In this document: one piece after another, positions 22,880 to 32,851 of the stretch
How positions within the stretch are numbered: position 1 is the stretch's first letter
How the letters are laid out: each line of letters begins with the position of its first letter
Assembly: GCA_004322135.1 (NCBI GenBank)
Contig: SCSG01000032.1
Coordinates: 1 to 64,000, forward strand
Length of the DNA stretch: 64,000 bases
Reading direction: 5' to 3'
Source: Burkholderiaceae bacterium
GTDB taxonomy: Bacteria > Pseudomonadota > Gammaproteobacteria > Burkholderiales > Burkholderiaceae_B
Program-made: the position numbers and the translations under genes
The notes under the pieces: model-generated
Told to the model about the DNA's origin: nothing
Database searches by the model: none
Seen by the model: the letters and a program-made list of their open reading frames with translations, nothing else

Positions 22880-23428
22880 ATGAAAACGGTAGGCGACACA
22901 CTCGAGCCATTCAAAGTCATCGGAGTCAAGCCGGGGTTTACACAACACGAGGAAAATGGAGTATCCGCGTTCGAAGAGGTCACTGAAAGCTCGTTTCCGG
23001 GAAAATGGAAGGTCATCTATTTCTATCCCAAGGATTTCACCTTCGTTTGCCCCACAGAAATCGTGGGCTTCAACAAACTGGTCGACGAATTCGAAGAGCG
23101 CGACGCTGTCCTCATGGGCGGGTCGTCCGACAATGAATACGTAAAGTTGGCCTGGCGCCGGACACAGACCGATCACGCAAAACTCGCTCACTACCAGTTT
23201 GCCGACACCAACGGATCACTCATAGACCAGCTGGGCATCCGCGACCGCATCGAAGGGGTGGCGCTGCGCGCTACCTTCGTGGTGGATCCGGACAACGTCA
23301 TTCAGCATGTGTCGGTCTACACCGCCAATGTGGGGCGCAGCCCCGACGAAACCCTCAGGGTGCTGGACTGCCTGCAGACCGAGGGCATGTGCGCCTGCAA
23401 TCGCCAGGTAGGCGGCGCTACGCTTTAG
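22880..23428 (+). CDS. AhpC-type peroxiredoxin
   Basis: Peroxidatic [18 protein letters not shown]-terminal [12 protein letters not shown]. Confidence 0.93.
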   Translation: MKTVGDTLEPFKVIGVKPGFTQHEENGVSAFEEVTESSFPGKWKVIYFYPKDFTFVCPTEIVGFNKLVDEFEERDAVLMGGSSDNEYVKLAWRRTQTDHAKLAHYQFADTNGSLIDQLGIRDRIEGVALRATFVVDPDNVIQHVSVYTANVGRSPDETLRVLDCLQTEGMCACNRQVGGATL

Positions 23429-23909
23429 CCAGAAGCACCGCCACCGTGGCAGCAATGCCTTCTTTGCGACCCACGTATCCCAACCCTTCGTTCGTCTTGG
23501 CCTTGATGCTTACCTGATGCTCGTCCAGGCCCAGATCGGCCGCAATGTTGACCACCATGGCATGGGTGTAGGGCGCCATTCTGGGCCCTTGGACATGAAT
23601 GGTGGCATCAACGTTGCCAGCCACCCACCCCGCCGCCACAACCTTCCCGTAAGCTGCACGCAGCAGAACCCGGCTGTCGGCGTCTTTGAACACCGGATCC
23701 GTATCGGGAAAATGATGCCCAATGTCACCCAGCCCCGCACCGCCCAACAGGGCGTCGGTCAGGGCGTGCAACAGTGCATCGGCGTCCGAATGCCCGAGCA
23801 GGCCATGTGTGTGCGGAATGCTGACGCCACCCAGCACCAGTCTTCTGCCTTCCACCAGCGCATGTACGTCGAACCCCTGACCCACCCGAAACGGAATGTT
23901 CATAGCCAT
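23418..23909 (-). CDS. ispF: 2-C-methyl-D-erythritol 2,4-cyclodiphosphate synthase
   Basis: [70 protein letters not shown]. Confidence 0.97.
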   Translation of the reverse strand: MAMNIPFRVGQGFDVHALVEGRRLVLGGVSIPHTHGLLGHSDADALLHALTDALLGGAGLGDIGHHFPDTDPVFKDADSRVLLRAAYGKVVAAGWVAGNVDATIHVQGPRMAPYTHAMVVNIAADLGLDEHQVSIKAKTNEGLGYVGRKEGIAATVAVLLAKA

Positions 23910-24700
23910 TTCCCCATCAACTCGAAATCGTCAGGCCATGTTACTTTGAAATTTCTTGCTGAGCCGGCAACAAGCATCGAGCTGTACCCAGCCCGTTCCA
24001 TGGCCGAGGCCTCGTCAGTTATGACAGCCCCATCGGCACGGGCCGCAAGCAGGGCCCGCAACAACGGACCCGCAGGAAACATCTGCGGTGTCTGCGCCAG
24101 CCACAACCCATCGCGCGATATCGTCGCGTGCACGACAAACTGGTCGCGGGTTTGGTCGCCACTGGCTGCCTGAACGGCCGAACCGGCGGCATGTAATCCT
24201 TGACGTGTATTCGTGGCGGCGCTGGTTCGACCGGCGCGCTGGCTCGTCTCGTCGATTCGCAGGCCACGCTTGACCGTGTCGGCGACAGGCAGGGCCAGCA
24301 AGCCGCCCGTGCCGCTGGCCAGGCACGCATCAATGAGACGGGCCAGCGCATCCGCAGGCAAGCCGGGGCGCGCCGCATCGTGCACCAGCACCCAGTCGTC
24401 ATCCTTCAACGCGGCTTCGCTCAGCGCCGCCACCACGGTATCGGCCCGGCGGGGGCCACCGCACGGGCTCCATACGGTGCGCGGCAGGCCCGCCAGCGCC
24501 GCCACCACCCGGTCATCGCCCGGCGCAACGCCCACCCGCACCTGATCGATGCGCCCGTCGGCCAGCAAGGACCTGACCGCCAGGCGCAGCATGGGCTCGC
24601 CACGAATAAGGCGATACTGCTTGGGCGCGGGTTGCGCACCACCCCGGGCACGCTCGCCTGTGCCGGCGGCGGGGACAATACCAATGATTTTCTTTGTCAT
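23900..24700 (-). CDS. ispD: 2-C-methyl-D-erythritol 4-phosphate cytidylyltransferase
   Basis: [56 protein letters not shown]. Overlaps ispF by 10 bp. Confidence 0.94.
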   Translation of the reverse strand: MTKKIIGIVPAAGTGERARGGAQPAPKQYRLIRGEPMLRLAVRSLLADGRIDQVRVGVAPGDDRVVAALAGLPRTVWSPCGGPRRADTVVAALSEAALKDDDWVLVHDAARPGLPADALARLIDACLASGTGGLLALPVADTVKRGLRIDETSQRAGRTSAATNTRQGLHAAGSAVQAASGDQTRDQFVVHATISRDGLWLAQTPQMFPAGPLLRALLAARADGAVITDEASAMERAGYSSMLVAGSARNFKVTWPDDFELMGKWL

Positions 24701-24729
24701 GGAAAAGAGATTTTATAATGATAGGCTAA

Positions 24730-27700
24730 ATGGCCTCTAAAACTGCAGTCCGCCCTTCGCTTGCGTCCACCCCTTCGTTGATTCGCGCCCTGAAACCCGG
24801 GCTTCGATACGCTGTGCCCTGCCCGCCCGGATCCGGCGACGCCTGGCTGCTGGCCGACCTGGCGCGTACCACGCGGCAAACCCTGGTGGTGCTTTGCGCC
24901 GACCCGCTGACGGCGCAGCGTGTGGCTGAAGAAACACTGCTGTTTGCCCCGGAGCTGCACATAAGGCAACTGCCCGACTGGGAGACCCTGCCTTACGACA
25001 GCTTCTCGCCGCACCAGGACCTGATTTCCGAACGCCTGCAAACCCTGCACGCACTGATGCTCCGGGACGTGGATATTCTGACGGTACCGGTCACCACGGC
25101 ACTATACCGCCTTGCGCCGCCTTCATTCCTGGCCGCCTACACATTCTCGTTCAAACAAGGTGACAAACTGAACGAGGAAGCGCTCCGACGCCAGCTTACC
25201 CTGGCCAACTACAGTCATGTCACGCAAGTGACTGCGCCGGGGGAATTCTGCATCCGGGGCGGACTGATCGACCTGTTTCCGATGGGGTCGGCGCTGCCCT
25301 ATCGAATCGACCTCTTCGACGACGAAATCGAATCCATACGAAGCTTTGACATCGACACCCAGCGCAGCCTATACCCAGTCAAGGAAGTGGAACTTCTTCC
25401 TGGACGCGAATTCCCTATGGATGAAACGGCGCGCAATCATTTCCGCACGCGTTTTCGCGAAATCTTTGAAGGCGATCCGTCGCGCGCGCTTCCTTACAAG
25501 GATATCGGAAACGGCATTACCTTTGCGGGCGTTGAATACTATCTGCCGCTATTCTTCGATGAAACGGCCTCACTATTCGATTACCTCAGCGAGCAAACAC
25601 TGACAGTGACGCTGGGCGACATAGACAACGCCATGCAACGCTTTGCACAGGACACGCACGGGCGCTACCAATTCCTGAAAAGCGATCGCGAGCGGCCCAT
25701 TCTGGACCCACACACGCTCTTCCTGAACGTCGAATCCTTCTATCTGGGCCTAAAAAATTTCAGCCGACTGTCGCTCGTCCAGGGCGCTGACACGCACCCC
25801 GACTACGCCAAGGCGCCAGACGTGGCCGTAGCGCGCCGCGCCGAGGACCCTGTGGCCCGGCTGCGGTCATTGCTGAAGCACCCCAAAGGCCGCATCGTGC
25901 TGTGTGCCGATTCGGCCGGCCGGCGCGAAACACTGCTGCTCATGCTGCGCGAATACGGTATAGAGCCGGACACGCAGTTCGACAACCTGCACGATTGCCT
26001 CCTCTCGGACAGCCGCTTCTCACTGACCGTGGCGGCGCTGGATACTGGCTTTAGCCTGGCCTCCGGCGAACTGACGCTGCTCACCGAAAACAACCTTTAC
26101 CCTGGGCAAGGAACGACGACGCGGCGCAAGCGTCGCGCGCAGGAAGGCACCCATGACGTCGAAGCCATGGTGCGCGACCTGTCGGAGTTGCGTGAGGGCG
26201 ATCCCATCGTCCACGCACAGCACGGCATTGGCCGCTACCGAGGGCTCATCAATATGGACCTGGGCGACGGCGCCATGGAATTCCTGCATCTGGAATACGC
26301 CAACAACAGCACGCTATACGTACCGGTTGCGCAGTTGCACGTCATTGCACGCTACAGTGGCGCAGACCCCGAACACGCACCGCTGCATCAACTGGGCTCG
26401 GGCCAGTGGGACAAGGCTCGCCGCAAGGCGGCCAAACAAGTGCGCGATGCCGCCGCCGAGTTGCTGGCCCTATATGCCCTGCGTGCTTCGCGCGAAGGTT
26501 TCTCGTTCAAGCTGCCGCTGAACGACTACCAGACATTCGTTGAGGGGTTCGAATTCGAGGAAACACCGGACCAGACTGCGGCAATTGAAGCGGTCCTTGG
26601 CGACATGACTTCCGGACGCCCCATGGACCGCCTGGTATGTGGCGATGTGGGATTCGGCAAGACCGAGGTAGCGCTGCGTGCAGCCTTCCTGGCCGTGGCC
26701 AACAACAAACAGGTAGCCATCCTGTGCCCCACGACGCTGCTCGCTGAACAGCACGCACATACGTTCTCGGACCGTTTCGCGGACTGGCCCGTGAAAGTGG
26801 TGGAGTTGTCGCGCTTTCGCTCTACACAGGAGGTCAGCGCAGCCGTGGAAGGCCTGGGTGACGGACGCGTGGACATCGTCATTGGCACACACAAGATTTT
26901 GTCCAAAAGCGTCAAGTTCAAACGGCTGGGCCTGGTTGTCATTGACGAGGAGCATCGCTTTGGCGTGCGCCAGAAAGAAACGCTCAAGGCCTTGCGCGCT
27001 GAAGTGGATGTGCTGACGCTCACCGCCACTCCCATTCCACGTACGCTGGGCATGTCGCTGGAAGGCATCCGCGATTTTTCCGTCATTGCCACGGCGCCCC
27101 AAAAACGTTTGGCCATCAAGACGTTCGTGCGGCGGGAAGACGGCAGCACCATACGCGAGGCGTTGCTGCGCGAACTGAAACGCGGCGGTCAGGCGTATTT
27201 CCTGCACAACGAAGTCGAAACAATCTACAACCGCCTTGCCCGGCTGGAAGAACTGGTACCAGAAGCCCGTATCGCGGTGGCCCACGGCCAGATGCCCGAG
27301 CGCGAGCTTGAAGAGGTCATGAAGGGCTTTTACCAGCAACGCTATAACGTCCTGCTGTGTACCACAATTATTGAAACCGGTATCGATGTCCCATCAGCCA
27401 ACACAATAGTGATCCACCGCGCGGACCGGCTGGGACTGGCGCAACTGCATCAGCTGCGCGGCCGCGTGGGACGCTCGCATCACCAGGCTTATGCATACCT
27501 GCTGACCCCCGGCGAAGATGCCATTACAGGTAATGCAAAGAAGCGCCTCGAGGCCATTCAGACAATGGAAGAATTGGGCTCGGGGTTTTATCTGGCAATG
27601 CACGACCTGGAAATCCGCGGCACGGGCGAGGTCCTTGGCGAGTCGCAGTCAGGCAATATCCACGAGATCGGCTTTTCGATGTATTCGGAAATGCTTAATA

Positions 27701-28233
27701 CGGCGGTCCGCGCGCTGAAGGCGGGCGAAGAACCGGATCTGGACTCGCCCTTTGCCGCTTTGTGCGAAGTGAATCTGCACGCGTCGGCGTTGCTCCCAGC
27801 CGACTATTGCCCCGACGTGCACGCGCGCCTGAGTTTCTACAAGAAGTTGTCTCACGCCAATGATGAGGATGCCCTGATTGGCATCCAGGAAGAGTTGATA
27901 GACCGCTACGGCAGGCTGCCGGAGGCAGCACGGAATTTATTGGCAACGCACCGTTTACGTCTGCACGCCGAGCCCCTGGGCGTCGTCAAGATCGACGCCA
28001 CCGAAGCACAAGCGATGATTCAATTCAACGCAAAGCCGAATATCGACCCGCTGCGCATCATTCAACTGATTCAGACACGACGCAACGTCAAGCTGGCGGG
28101 GCAGGACAAGATCAAGATAGATATCAGGCCCGCGGGTGGAAGCAAGCCTGCCGCGCCGGCGGGAGCCCCAACGGCCAACGTCGTGAGCGCGCGCATAGAT
28201 GCGGTGCGCGACGTGCTCACGGCGCTGGCATAG
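24730..28233 (+). CDS. mfd: Transcription-repair coupling factor
   Basis: 1167 aa with Mfd layout: GEFCIRGGLIDLFP, RID helicase motifs GDVGFGKTEVALRAAF, DEEHRFGV, LTATPIPRTLGMS, QLRGRVGRS. Confidence 0.97.
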   Translation: MASKTAVRPSLASTPSLIRALKPGLRYAVPCPPGSGDAWLLADLARTTRQTLVVLCADPLTAQRVAEETLLFAPELHIRQLPDWETLPYDSFSPHQDLISERLQTLHALMLRDVDILTVPVTTALYRLAPPSFLAAYTFSFKQGDKLNEEALRRQLTLANYSHVTQVTAPGEFCIRGGLIDLFPMGSALPYRIDLFDDEIESIRSFDIDTQRSLYPVKEVELLPGREFPMDETARNHFRTRFREIFEGDPSRALPYKDIGNGITFAGVEYYLPLFFDETASLFDYLSEQTLTVTLGDIDNAMQRFAQDTHGRYQFLKSDRERPILDPHTLFLNVESFYLGLKNFSRLSLVQGADTHPDYAKAPDVAVARRAEDPVARLRSLLKHPKGRIVLCADSAGRRETLLLMLREYGIEPDTQFDNLHDCLLSDSRFSLTVAALDTGFSLASGELTLLTENNLYPGQGTTTRRKRRAQEGTHDVEAMVRDLSELREGDPIVHAQHGIGRYRGLINMDLGDGAMEFLHLEYANNSTLYVPVAQLHVIARYSGADPEHAPLHQLGSGQWDKARRKAAKQVRDAAAELLALYALRASREGFSFKLPLNDYQTFVEGFEFEETPDQTAAIEAVLGDMTSGRPMDRLVCGDVGFGKTEVALRAAFLAVANNKQVAILCPTTLLAEQHAHTFSDRFADWPVKVVELSRFRSTQEVSAAVEGLGDGRVDIVIGTHKILSKSVKFKRLGLVVIDEEHRFGVRQKETLKALRAEVDVLTLTATPIPRTLGMSLEGIRDFSVIATAPQKRLAIKTFVRREDGSTIREALLRELKRGGQAYFLHNEVETIYNRLARLEELVPEARIAVAHGQMPERELEEVMKGFYQQRYNVLLCTTIIETGIDVPSANTIVIHRADRLGLAQLHQLRGRVGRSHHQAYAYLLTPGEDAITGNAKKRLEAIQTMEELGSGFYLAMHDLEIRGTGEVLGESQSGNIHEIGFSMYSEMLNTAVRALKAGEEPDLDSPFAALCEVNLHASALLPADYCPDVHARLSFYKKLSHANDEDALIGIQEELIDRYGRLPEAARNLLATHRLRLHAEPLGVVKIDATEAQAMIQFNAKPNIDPLRIIQLIQTRRNVKLAGQDKIKIDIRPAGGSKPAAPAGAPTANVVSARIDAVRDVLTALA

Positions 28234-28294
28234 GATCCGCACGGCCTTTACACTGTTTACCACTATTCACTCTCGCCTTTATGCTGCCGACTCG

Positions 28295-29140
28295 ATGACT
28301 TATCTCATACTTCAATCGCCCAGTCTGAATACTGAACGCATCGAGAACATTGCCGCCATATCACGGGCGGGAGGAGTGCAGGTTCTTGGCAATACGGCGG
28401 CACGGCTGATCGATGTGGACGTCGATGAATCTGATGAGGTGGCGCGTCAATGTGAGGCGATGAGCCTTGACTACGCGTTCCTTGATGAAATCCGGCGTTT
28501 CAATGAATGCAAGATTCTGGCGATGGACATGGATTCGACGCTTATCAACATTGAATGCATCGATGAGATCGCGGATGAGGTGGGACGCAAGGCGCAGGTC
28601 GCGGCAATTACAGAGGCGGCAATGCGCGGCGAGATCAAGGATTTTTCGGAGAGCCTGCGGCGTCGTGTTGCCTTGCTTGAGGGCGTGCCGATCCAGGCGC
28701 TGGAACGGGTTTACGCAGAGCGGCTGCAATTGAATGCCGGGGCGGAACGATTGATTGCCGCGGCGAAGCGGGTGCGAGTAAGGGTAATGGTGGTTTCAGG
28801 AGGGTTCACGTTTTTTACCGAGAGGCTAAAACTGCGTTTGGGTCTGGATGAAGCCCATGCAAATACGCTGGAAGTAGTCGATGGAGTACTGACCGGGCGG
28901 GTGCTGGGGGACATTGTGGATGGGCAGCGCAAGGCCGATTGTCTGCGGGCACTGGCGCATAAATTGGGAGCGAAGCGGGATCAGATCATTGCGCTGGGAG
29001 ACGGAGCAAATGATTTGAAAATGTTGGCGCTGGCGGGCTATTCGGTGGCGTACAGGGCGAAGCCGGCGGTGCAGGAGCAAGCTGGTTTTGCATTGAATGT
29101 CAGCGGGCTGGATGGGGTGCTTAACTGGTTTCGGGCCTGA
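28295..29140 (+). CDS. serB: Phosphoserine phosphatase
   Basis: AMDMDSTLINIECIDEIADEVG; VSGGFTFFTERL; IALGDGANDLKML. ATG at 28295 chosen. Confidence 0.95.
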   Translation: MTYLILQSPSLNTERIENIAAISRAGGVQVLGNTAARLIDVDVDESDEVARQCEAMSLDYAFLDEIRRFNECKILAMDMDSTLINIECIDEIADEVGRKAQVAAITEAAMRGEIKDFSESLRRRVALLEGVPIQALERVYAERLQLNAGAERLIAAAKRVRVRVMVVSGGFTFFTERLKLRLGLDEAHANTLEVVDGVLTGRVLGDIVDGQRKADCLRALAHKLGAKRDQIIALGDGANDLKMLALAGYSVAYRAKPAVQEQAGFALNVSGLDGVLNWFRA

Positions 29141-29180
29141 TTTGGCGGTCGGCTCTTGAGTGGCCGTTGAGTTCTTAAAC

Positions 29181-29237
29181 GGCCGTTTTAGCCGGGGCAG
29201 TTTTGCTCGGGTCGCTGCGGCCCCGGCTAAAACGGCC
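29181..29237. terminator. Intrinsic-type hairpin between convergent serB and the DUF2818-like gene
   Basis: Perfect 17-bp inverted repeat ggccgttttagccgggg / ccccggctaaaacggcc, 23-nt loop. Confidence 0.75.
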
Positions 29238-29290
29238 TTGCGATGGAGTGCGGCCCACGGGGGTAGGCCCACAGATTCAGCCACCGACAG

Positions 29291-29845
29291 TCACTCGGGG
29301 GAATCGTTGCTGTGGCGGTAATGGCGGCGCAAAAGGTAGCGGAATACAAAACCGGGGTATGCCAGCACCAGATACAGGCAAAGGGTAATAAGGTAGAACT
29401 CCCAGGTCTTGGGAAAGAAATTGCCAATATTGATTTCGAAGGCAAAGCCCAGTGTTCCCAGCATGAAGTACAGCACCAGCACTTCAAGAAGGCGCGAAAT
29501 GAATGGCTTGCGTGTACTTTTATTCAAATCACGCCAGCCAGCGTAGCTCAATACCAGGACAACCGCCACGGCCAGCACAATAATCTTCAGCACGAACAGG
29601 CCTACCGAAGCACTATCCGAGGGGATCACCAACGACCCTCCTACCCAGATAAGAATGGCGTAGTGCAGTCCGGCCAGCACCGCAAAGAACACAATCGACT
29701 CAAGCAGGCGCAGCCAGCCTGGCCGACCGTCTTCACCCTTTTGGGCCCAAGGCAGCACGAGAAGAGGCCGCTCTACGAAGAAAGGCAAGCTGGCAGTCGC
29801 CAATGCCAGGATGATCAAAATCCAGATTGCTACTGACTGCTCCAT
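29291..29845 (-). CDS. DUF2818-like membrane protein downstream of nuoN
   Basis: MEQSVAIWILIILALATASLPFFVERPL N-terminus resembles the small DUF2818 proteins after nuo operons in betaproteobacteria; extended by more TM segments. Confidence 0.65.
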   Translation of the reverse strand: MEQSVAIWILIILALATASLPFFVERPLLVLPWAQKGEDGRPGWLRLLESIVFFAVLAGLHYAILIWVGGSLVIPSDSASVGLFVLKIIVLAVAVVLVLSYAGWRDLNKSTRKPFISRLLEVLVLYFMLGTLGFAFEINIGNFFPKTWEFYLITLCLYLVLAYPGFVFRYLLRRHYRHSNDSPE

Positions 29846-29854
29846 CGCCGTCCT

Positions 29855-31339
29855 TTAAAAACCCAGCGACGTCTGAATCGCGTGTACGCATAGGGCCAGC
29901 AACCCGCCTGGCAACACACCAAGGACAAGCAGCGCGAGCCCATTGATAGACATGAGTCCCTGCGGAATTGCCCCGGAAACTATCGCCGCCGGATCACCCT
30001 CGGGCTCATCGAAGTACGCCATCTTGACCACTCGCAAATAGTAGAAGCAGCCAATCAGGGAGAACATCACCGCCACCACGGCCCAGGCCACGTGCCCTGC
30101 GCCTACCAGTGCCTGCAGCACCACAAGCTTGGCGTAAAAGCCCGCCAGTGGCGGGATGCCGGCCAGCGAGAACATAGCCAGCAGCAACACGCCGGCCAGC
30201 ACCGGGTTGCGTCGATTCAGGCCCTTGAGATCGGAAATTTTCTGGCACTCGAAGCCCTTGCGGCTAAGCAGCATGATCAGTCCGAACGTAATGAGTGTCG
30301 TCAGGACATAAATGATCATGTAGTACAGCGCTGCCCCATAGGCGCCGCCCGTTGCCGACGGGTCGCCCGCCACCACGCCGGAGAGCAGGCCAAGCATGAC
30401 ATAGCCCATGTGCGCAATGGTTGAGTACGCAAGCATGCGCTTGAAATCGGTTTGCGCAATAGCCGTAAGGTTACCAACCGCCAGCGAAAGCACCGCAAGG
30501 ATCAGCAGCATGGGCTGCCAATCGAGCGCCACACTGTGCAGGCCCTCGATAAGCAAACGCAATGTCAGCACGATGGCCGCCAGCTTGGGCGCTGTGGCAA
30601 CCAGCAGCGTAACCGCCGTAGGCGCACCCTGAAAGACGTCGGGCAGCCACATGTGGAAAGGCGCTGCGCCCAGCTTGAACGCCAGCCCCGCCACAATAAA
30701 TGCGACGCCAAAAACCAGTGGCAATGTATGCACCCTGCCGCTGGCGATAATGTGGATAACACGCGCCAGGTCGAGCTCGCCCGTTGCGCCATAGATCATT
30801 GAAAGGCCGTACAACAACACCCCCGATGCCAGCGCACCCAGCACGAAGTATTTCATCGCCGCCTCGGTGGCTTCGACATTCTCGCGGCGCAGCGCAATCA
30901 GTGCGTACAGCGAGAACGACATAAGCTCCACGCCCAGGTACACGATCAGCAGGCTGCCCGCGGAAATCATGACCATCTCGCCCAGCAGCGCGAGCAACGA
31001 CAGCGTATACAGCTCGCCCCCGCGACTTAACATGTCGCGCTCTTCGGCGTACTGGCGACCATAAATGAGCGTGGCAGCCACCGTGACGTACGACGCAATT
31101 TTCAGGAAATGCGATAGCGAGTCGACGACATACATGCCATTGAACGCCGAACCGGCAACGCCGTCGCTCCACTGCACCGCGTCAGCCACTGTCACTACAA
31201 GCAGCGCCACCAGGGTAAGTAGAAACGTCGCGTGACGCCCCTCGGATTTGCTGAACGAGTCAAAAATCAGCACAACGCCAATCAATATCAGCAGCAGGAT
31301 TTCGGGTAGAGCCAGAATGACTTCAAAATGATTTTGCAT
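29855..31339 (-). CDS. nuoN: NADH-quinone oxidoreductase subunit N
   Basis: Antiporter-like TM protein; last gene in nuo order; [38 protein letters not shown]. Confidence 0.96.
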   Translation of the reverse strand: MQNHFEVILALPEILLLILIGVVLIFDSFSKSEGRHATFLLTLVALLVVTVADAVQWSDGVAGSAFNGMYVVDSLSHFLKIASYVTVAATLIYGRQYAEERDMLSRGGELYTLSLLALLGEMVMISAGSLLIVYLGVELMSFSLYALIALRRENVEATEAAMKYFVLGALASGVLLYGLSMIYGATGELDLARVIHIIASGRVHTLPLVFGVAFIVAGLAFKLGAAPFHMWLPDVFQGAPTAVTLLVATAPKLAAIVLTLRLLIEGLHSVALDWQPMLLILAVLSLAVGNLTAIAQTDFKRMLAYSTIAHMGYVMLGLLSGVVAGDPSATGGAYGAALYYMIIYVLTTLITFGLIMLLSRKGFECQKISDLKGLNRRNPVLAGVLLLAMFSLAGIPPLAGFYAKLVVLQALVGAGHVAWAVVAVMFSLIGCFYYLRVVKMAYFDEPEGDPAAIVSGAIPQGLMSINGLALLVLGVLPGGLLALCVHAIQTSLGF

Positions 31340-31351
31340 GATTATCCGGGC

Positions 31352-32851
31352 TTACAGTTTCGAGATGGCCGCATGTTGCAACAGGTTCTGCACAGACACG
31401 TGCATGACATCGGTAAATGGCTTGGGATGAATGCCCAGGTACAGGACCAGGACCGCCAGCACCGCCAGTATCAGGAATTCGCGCTTGCCCACATCGTGCA
31501 TGGCGCGCACCTTGTCGTTTGCAATGGCGCCGAACGTCACACGTTTGTACATCCACAATGAATAAGCAGCGCCCCAGATCAATGCCGTCGCCGTCAGCAG
31601 ACCGATCCAGAAGTTATGCTGAACCGCACCCATGATGACGGTGAACTCGCCCACAAACCCGCTGGTACCCGGCAGGCCACAATTGGCCATCGAAAACAAC
31701 AGGAAGTACGTGGCGAAGCGTGGCATCACGTTGATGACACCACCGTATGCGTCTATGCGGCGCGTATGCAGTCTGTCGTACAGCACCCCTATGCAGAAGA
31801 ACATGGCGCCCGACACGAAACCGTGCGAGATCATCTGCACCAACGCGCCTTCCAGGCCCGCCGTGTTGAACAGAAAAAAGCCCAGCGTGACGAAGCCCAT
31901 GTGCGCGACGGATGAATAGGCAACAACCTTTTTCATATCGTCCTGGACAATGGCAACCAGACCAATGTAAATGATGGCAATCAGTGAAAGCGCAATCATC
32001 ATGCCCGACAGGCTGTGCGATGCATCCGGGGCAATAGGCAGCGAAAAGCGCAGAAAGGCGTAGGCTCCGAGCTTGAGCATGATGGCAGCCAGAATAATCG
32101 AACCGCCCGTCGGCGCCTCGACGTGGGCATCGGGCAACCACGTGTGCACTGGCCACATCGGCACCTTTACGGCAAAGGCCGCAAGCAATGCAAAGAACAC
32201 AAAAAGCTGCGGCGTATAGCCCAACTTGAGCTGCTGCCACGTCATGATGTCGAACGAGTCGCCCGACGCATGCCACAAATAGATAAACGCGATAAGGGTC
32301 AACAACGATCCGGCCAGCGTGAACAGAAAAAACTTGACCGCCGCGTGCACCCGGTTCGGACCGCCCCACGCGCCGATGATGATGTACATCGGGATCAGCG
32401 TGGCCTCGAAAAACACGTAGAACAGCATGCCGTCCAGCGCCACGAACACGCCCACCATCAGGCCCGACAAAATAAGGAACGAAGCCATGTACTGAGCCAC
32501 GTGCTTGGTGATGACCTCCCAGCCCGCCAGCACCACAATGACGGTAAAGAAGGCAGTCAGCAGCACGAACCACAACGAAATGCCATCGACACCCAGATGG
32601 TAGTTCATGGAAATGGTCTTGATCCACGGCACGTTCTCGACAAATTGCATGTCGGCCGTGTCGTACCGGAAATTCGTGTACAGCGGAACGGTGACCAGCA
32701 GGCCAAGCACCGAGCCGACCAGGGCCACCCAGCGCGTGCGATTGGGGCTGCCTTCGCGCCCGACGGCCAAGACGATAAGTCCTGCCAGAATGGGAACGAA
32801 AATGGAAAGAGTCAGCCAGGGAAAGGTAAAAGACGCCATATCGCTAGTCAT
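31352..32851 (-). CDS. nuoM: NADH-quinone oxidoreductase subunit M
   Basis: YHLGVDGISLWFVLLTAF, FFEATLIPMYIIIGAWGG, KKVVAYSSVAHMGFVTLG. Confidence 0.97.
   Translation of the reverse strand: MTSDMASFTFPWLTLSIFVPILAGLIVLAVGREGSPNRTRWVALVGSVLGLLVTVPLYTNFRYDTADMQFVENVPWIKTISMNYHLGVDGISLWFVLLTAFFTVIVVLAGWEVITKHVAQYMASFLILSGLMVGVFVALDGMLFYVFFEATLIPMYIIIGAWGGPNRVHAAVKFFLFTLAGSLLTLIAFIYLWHASGDSFDIMTWQQLKLGYTPQLFVFFALLAAFAVKVPMWPVHTWLPDAHVEAPTGGSIILAAIMLKLGAYAFLRFSLPIAPDASHSLSGMMIALSLIAIIYIGLVAIVQDDMKKVVAYSSVAHMGFVTLGFFLFNTAGLEGALVQMISHGFVSGAMFFCIGVLYDRLHTRRIDAYGGVINVMPRFATYFLLFSMANCGLPGTSGFVGEFTVIMGAVQHNFWIGLLTATALIWGAAYSLWMYKRVTFGAIANDKVRAMHDVGKREFLILAVLAVLVLYLGIHPKPFTDVMHVSVQNLLQHAAISKL

Noticed and set aside
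20518-24729. Shared 13-mer taatgataggcta near 20522 and 24717
   Set aside because: A few 13-bp repeats are expected by chance in 64 kb; contexts are not comparable.
31614-32627. 337-aa minus-strand ORF overlapping nuoM in another frame
   Set aside because: Cys/Arg/Gly-rich out-of-frame translation of nuoM.
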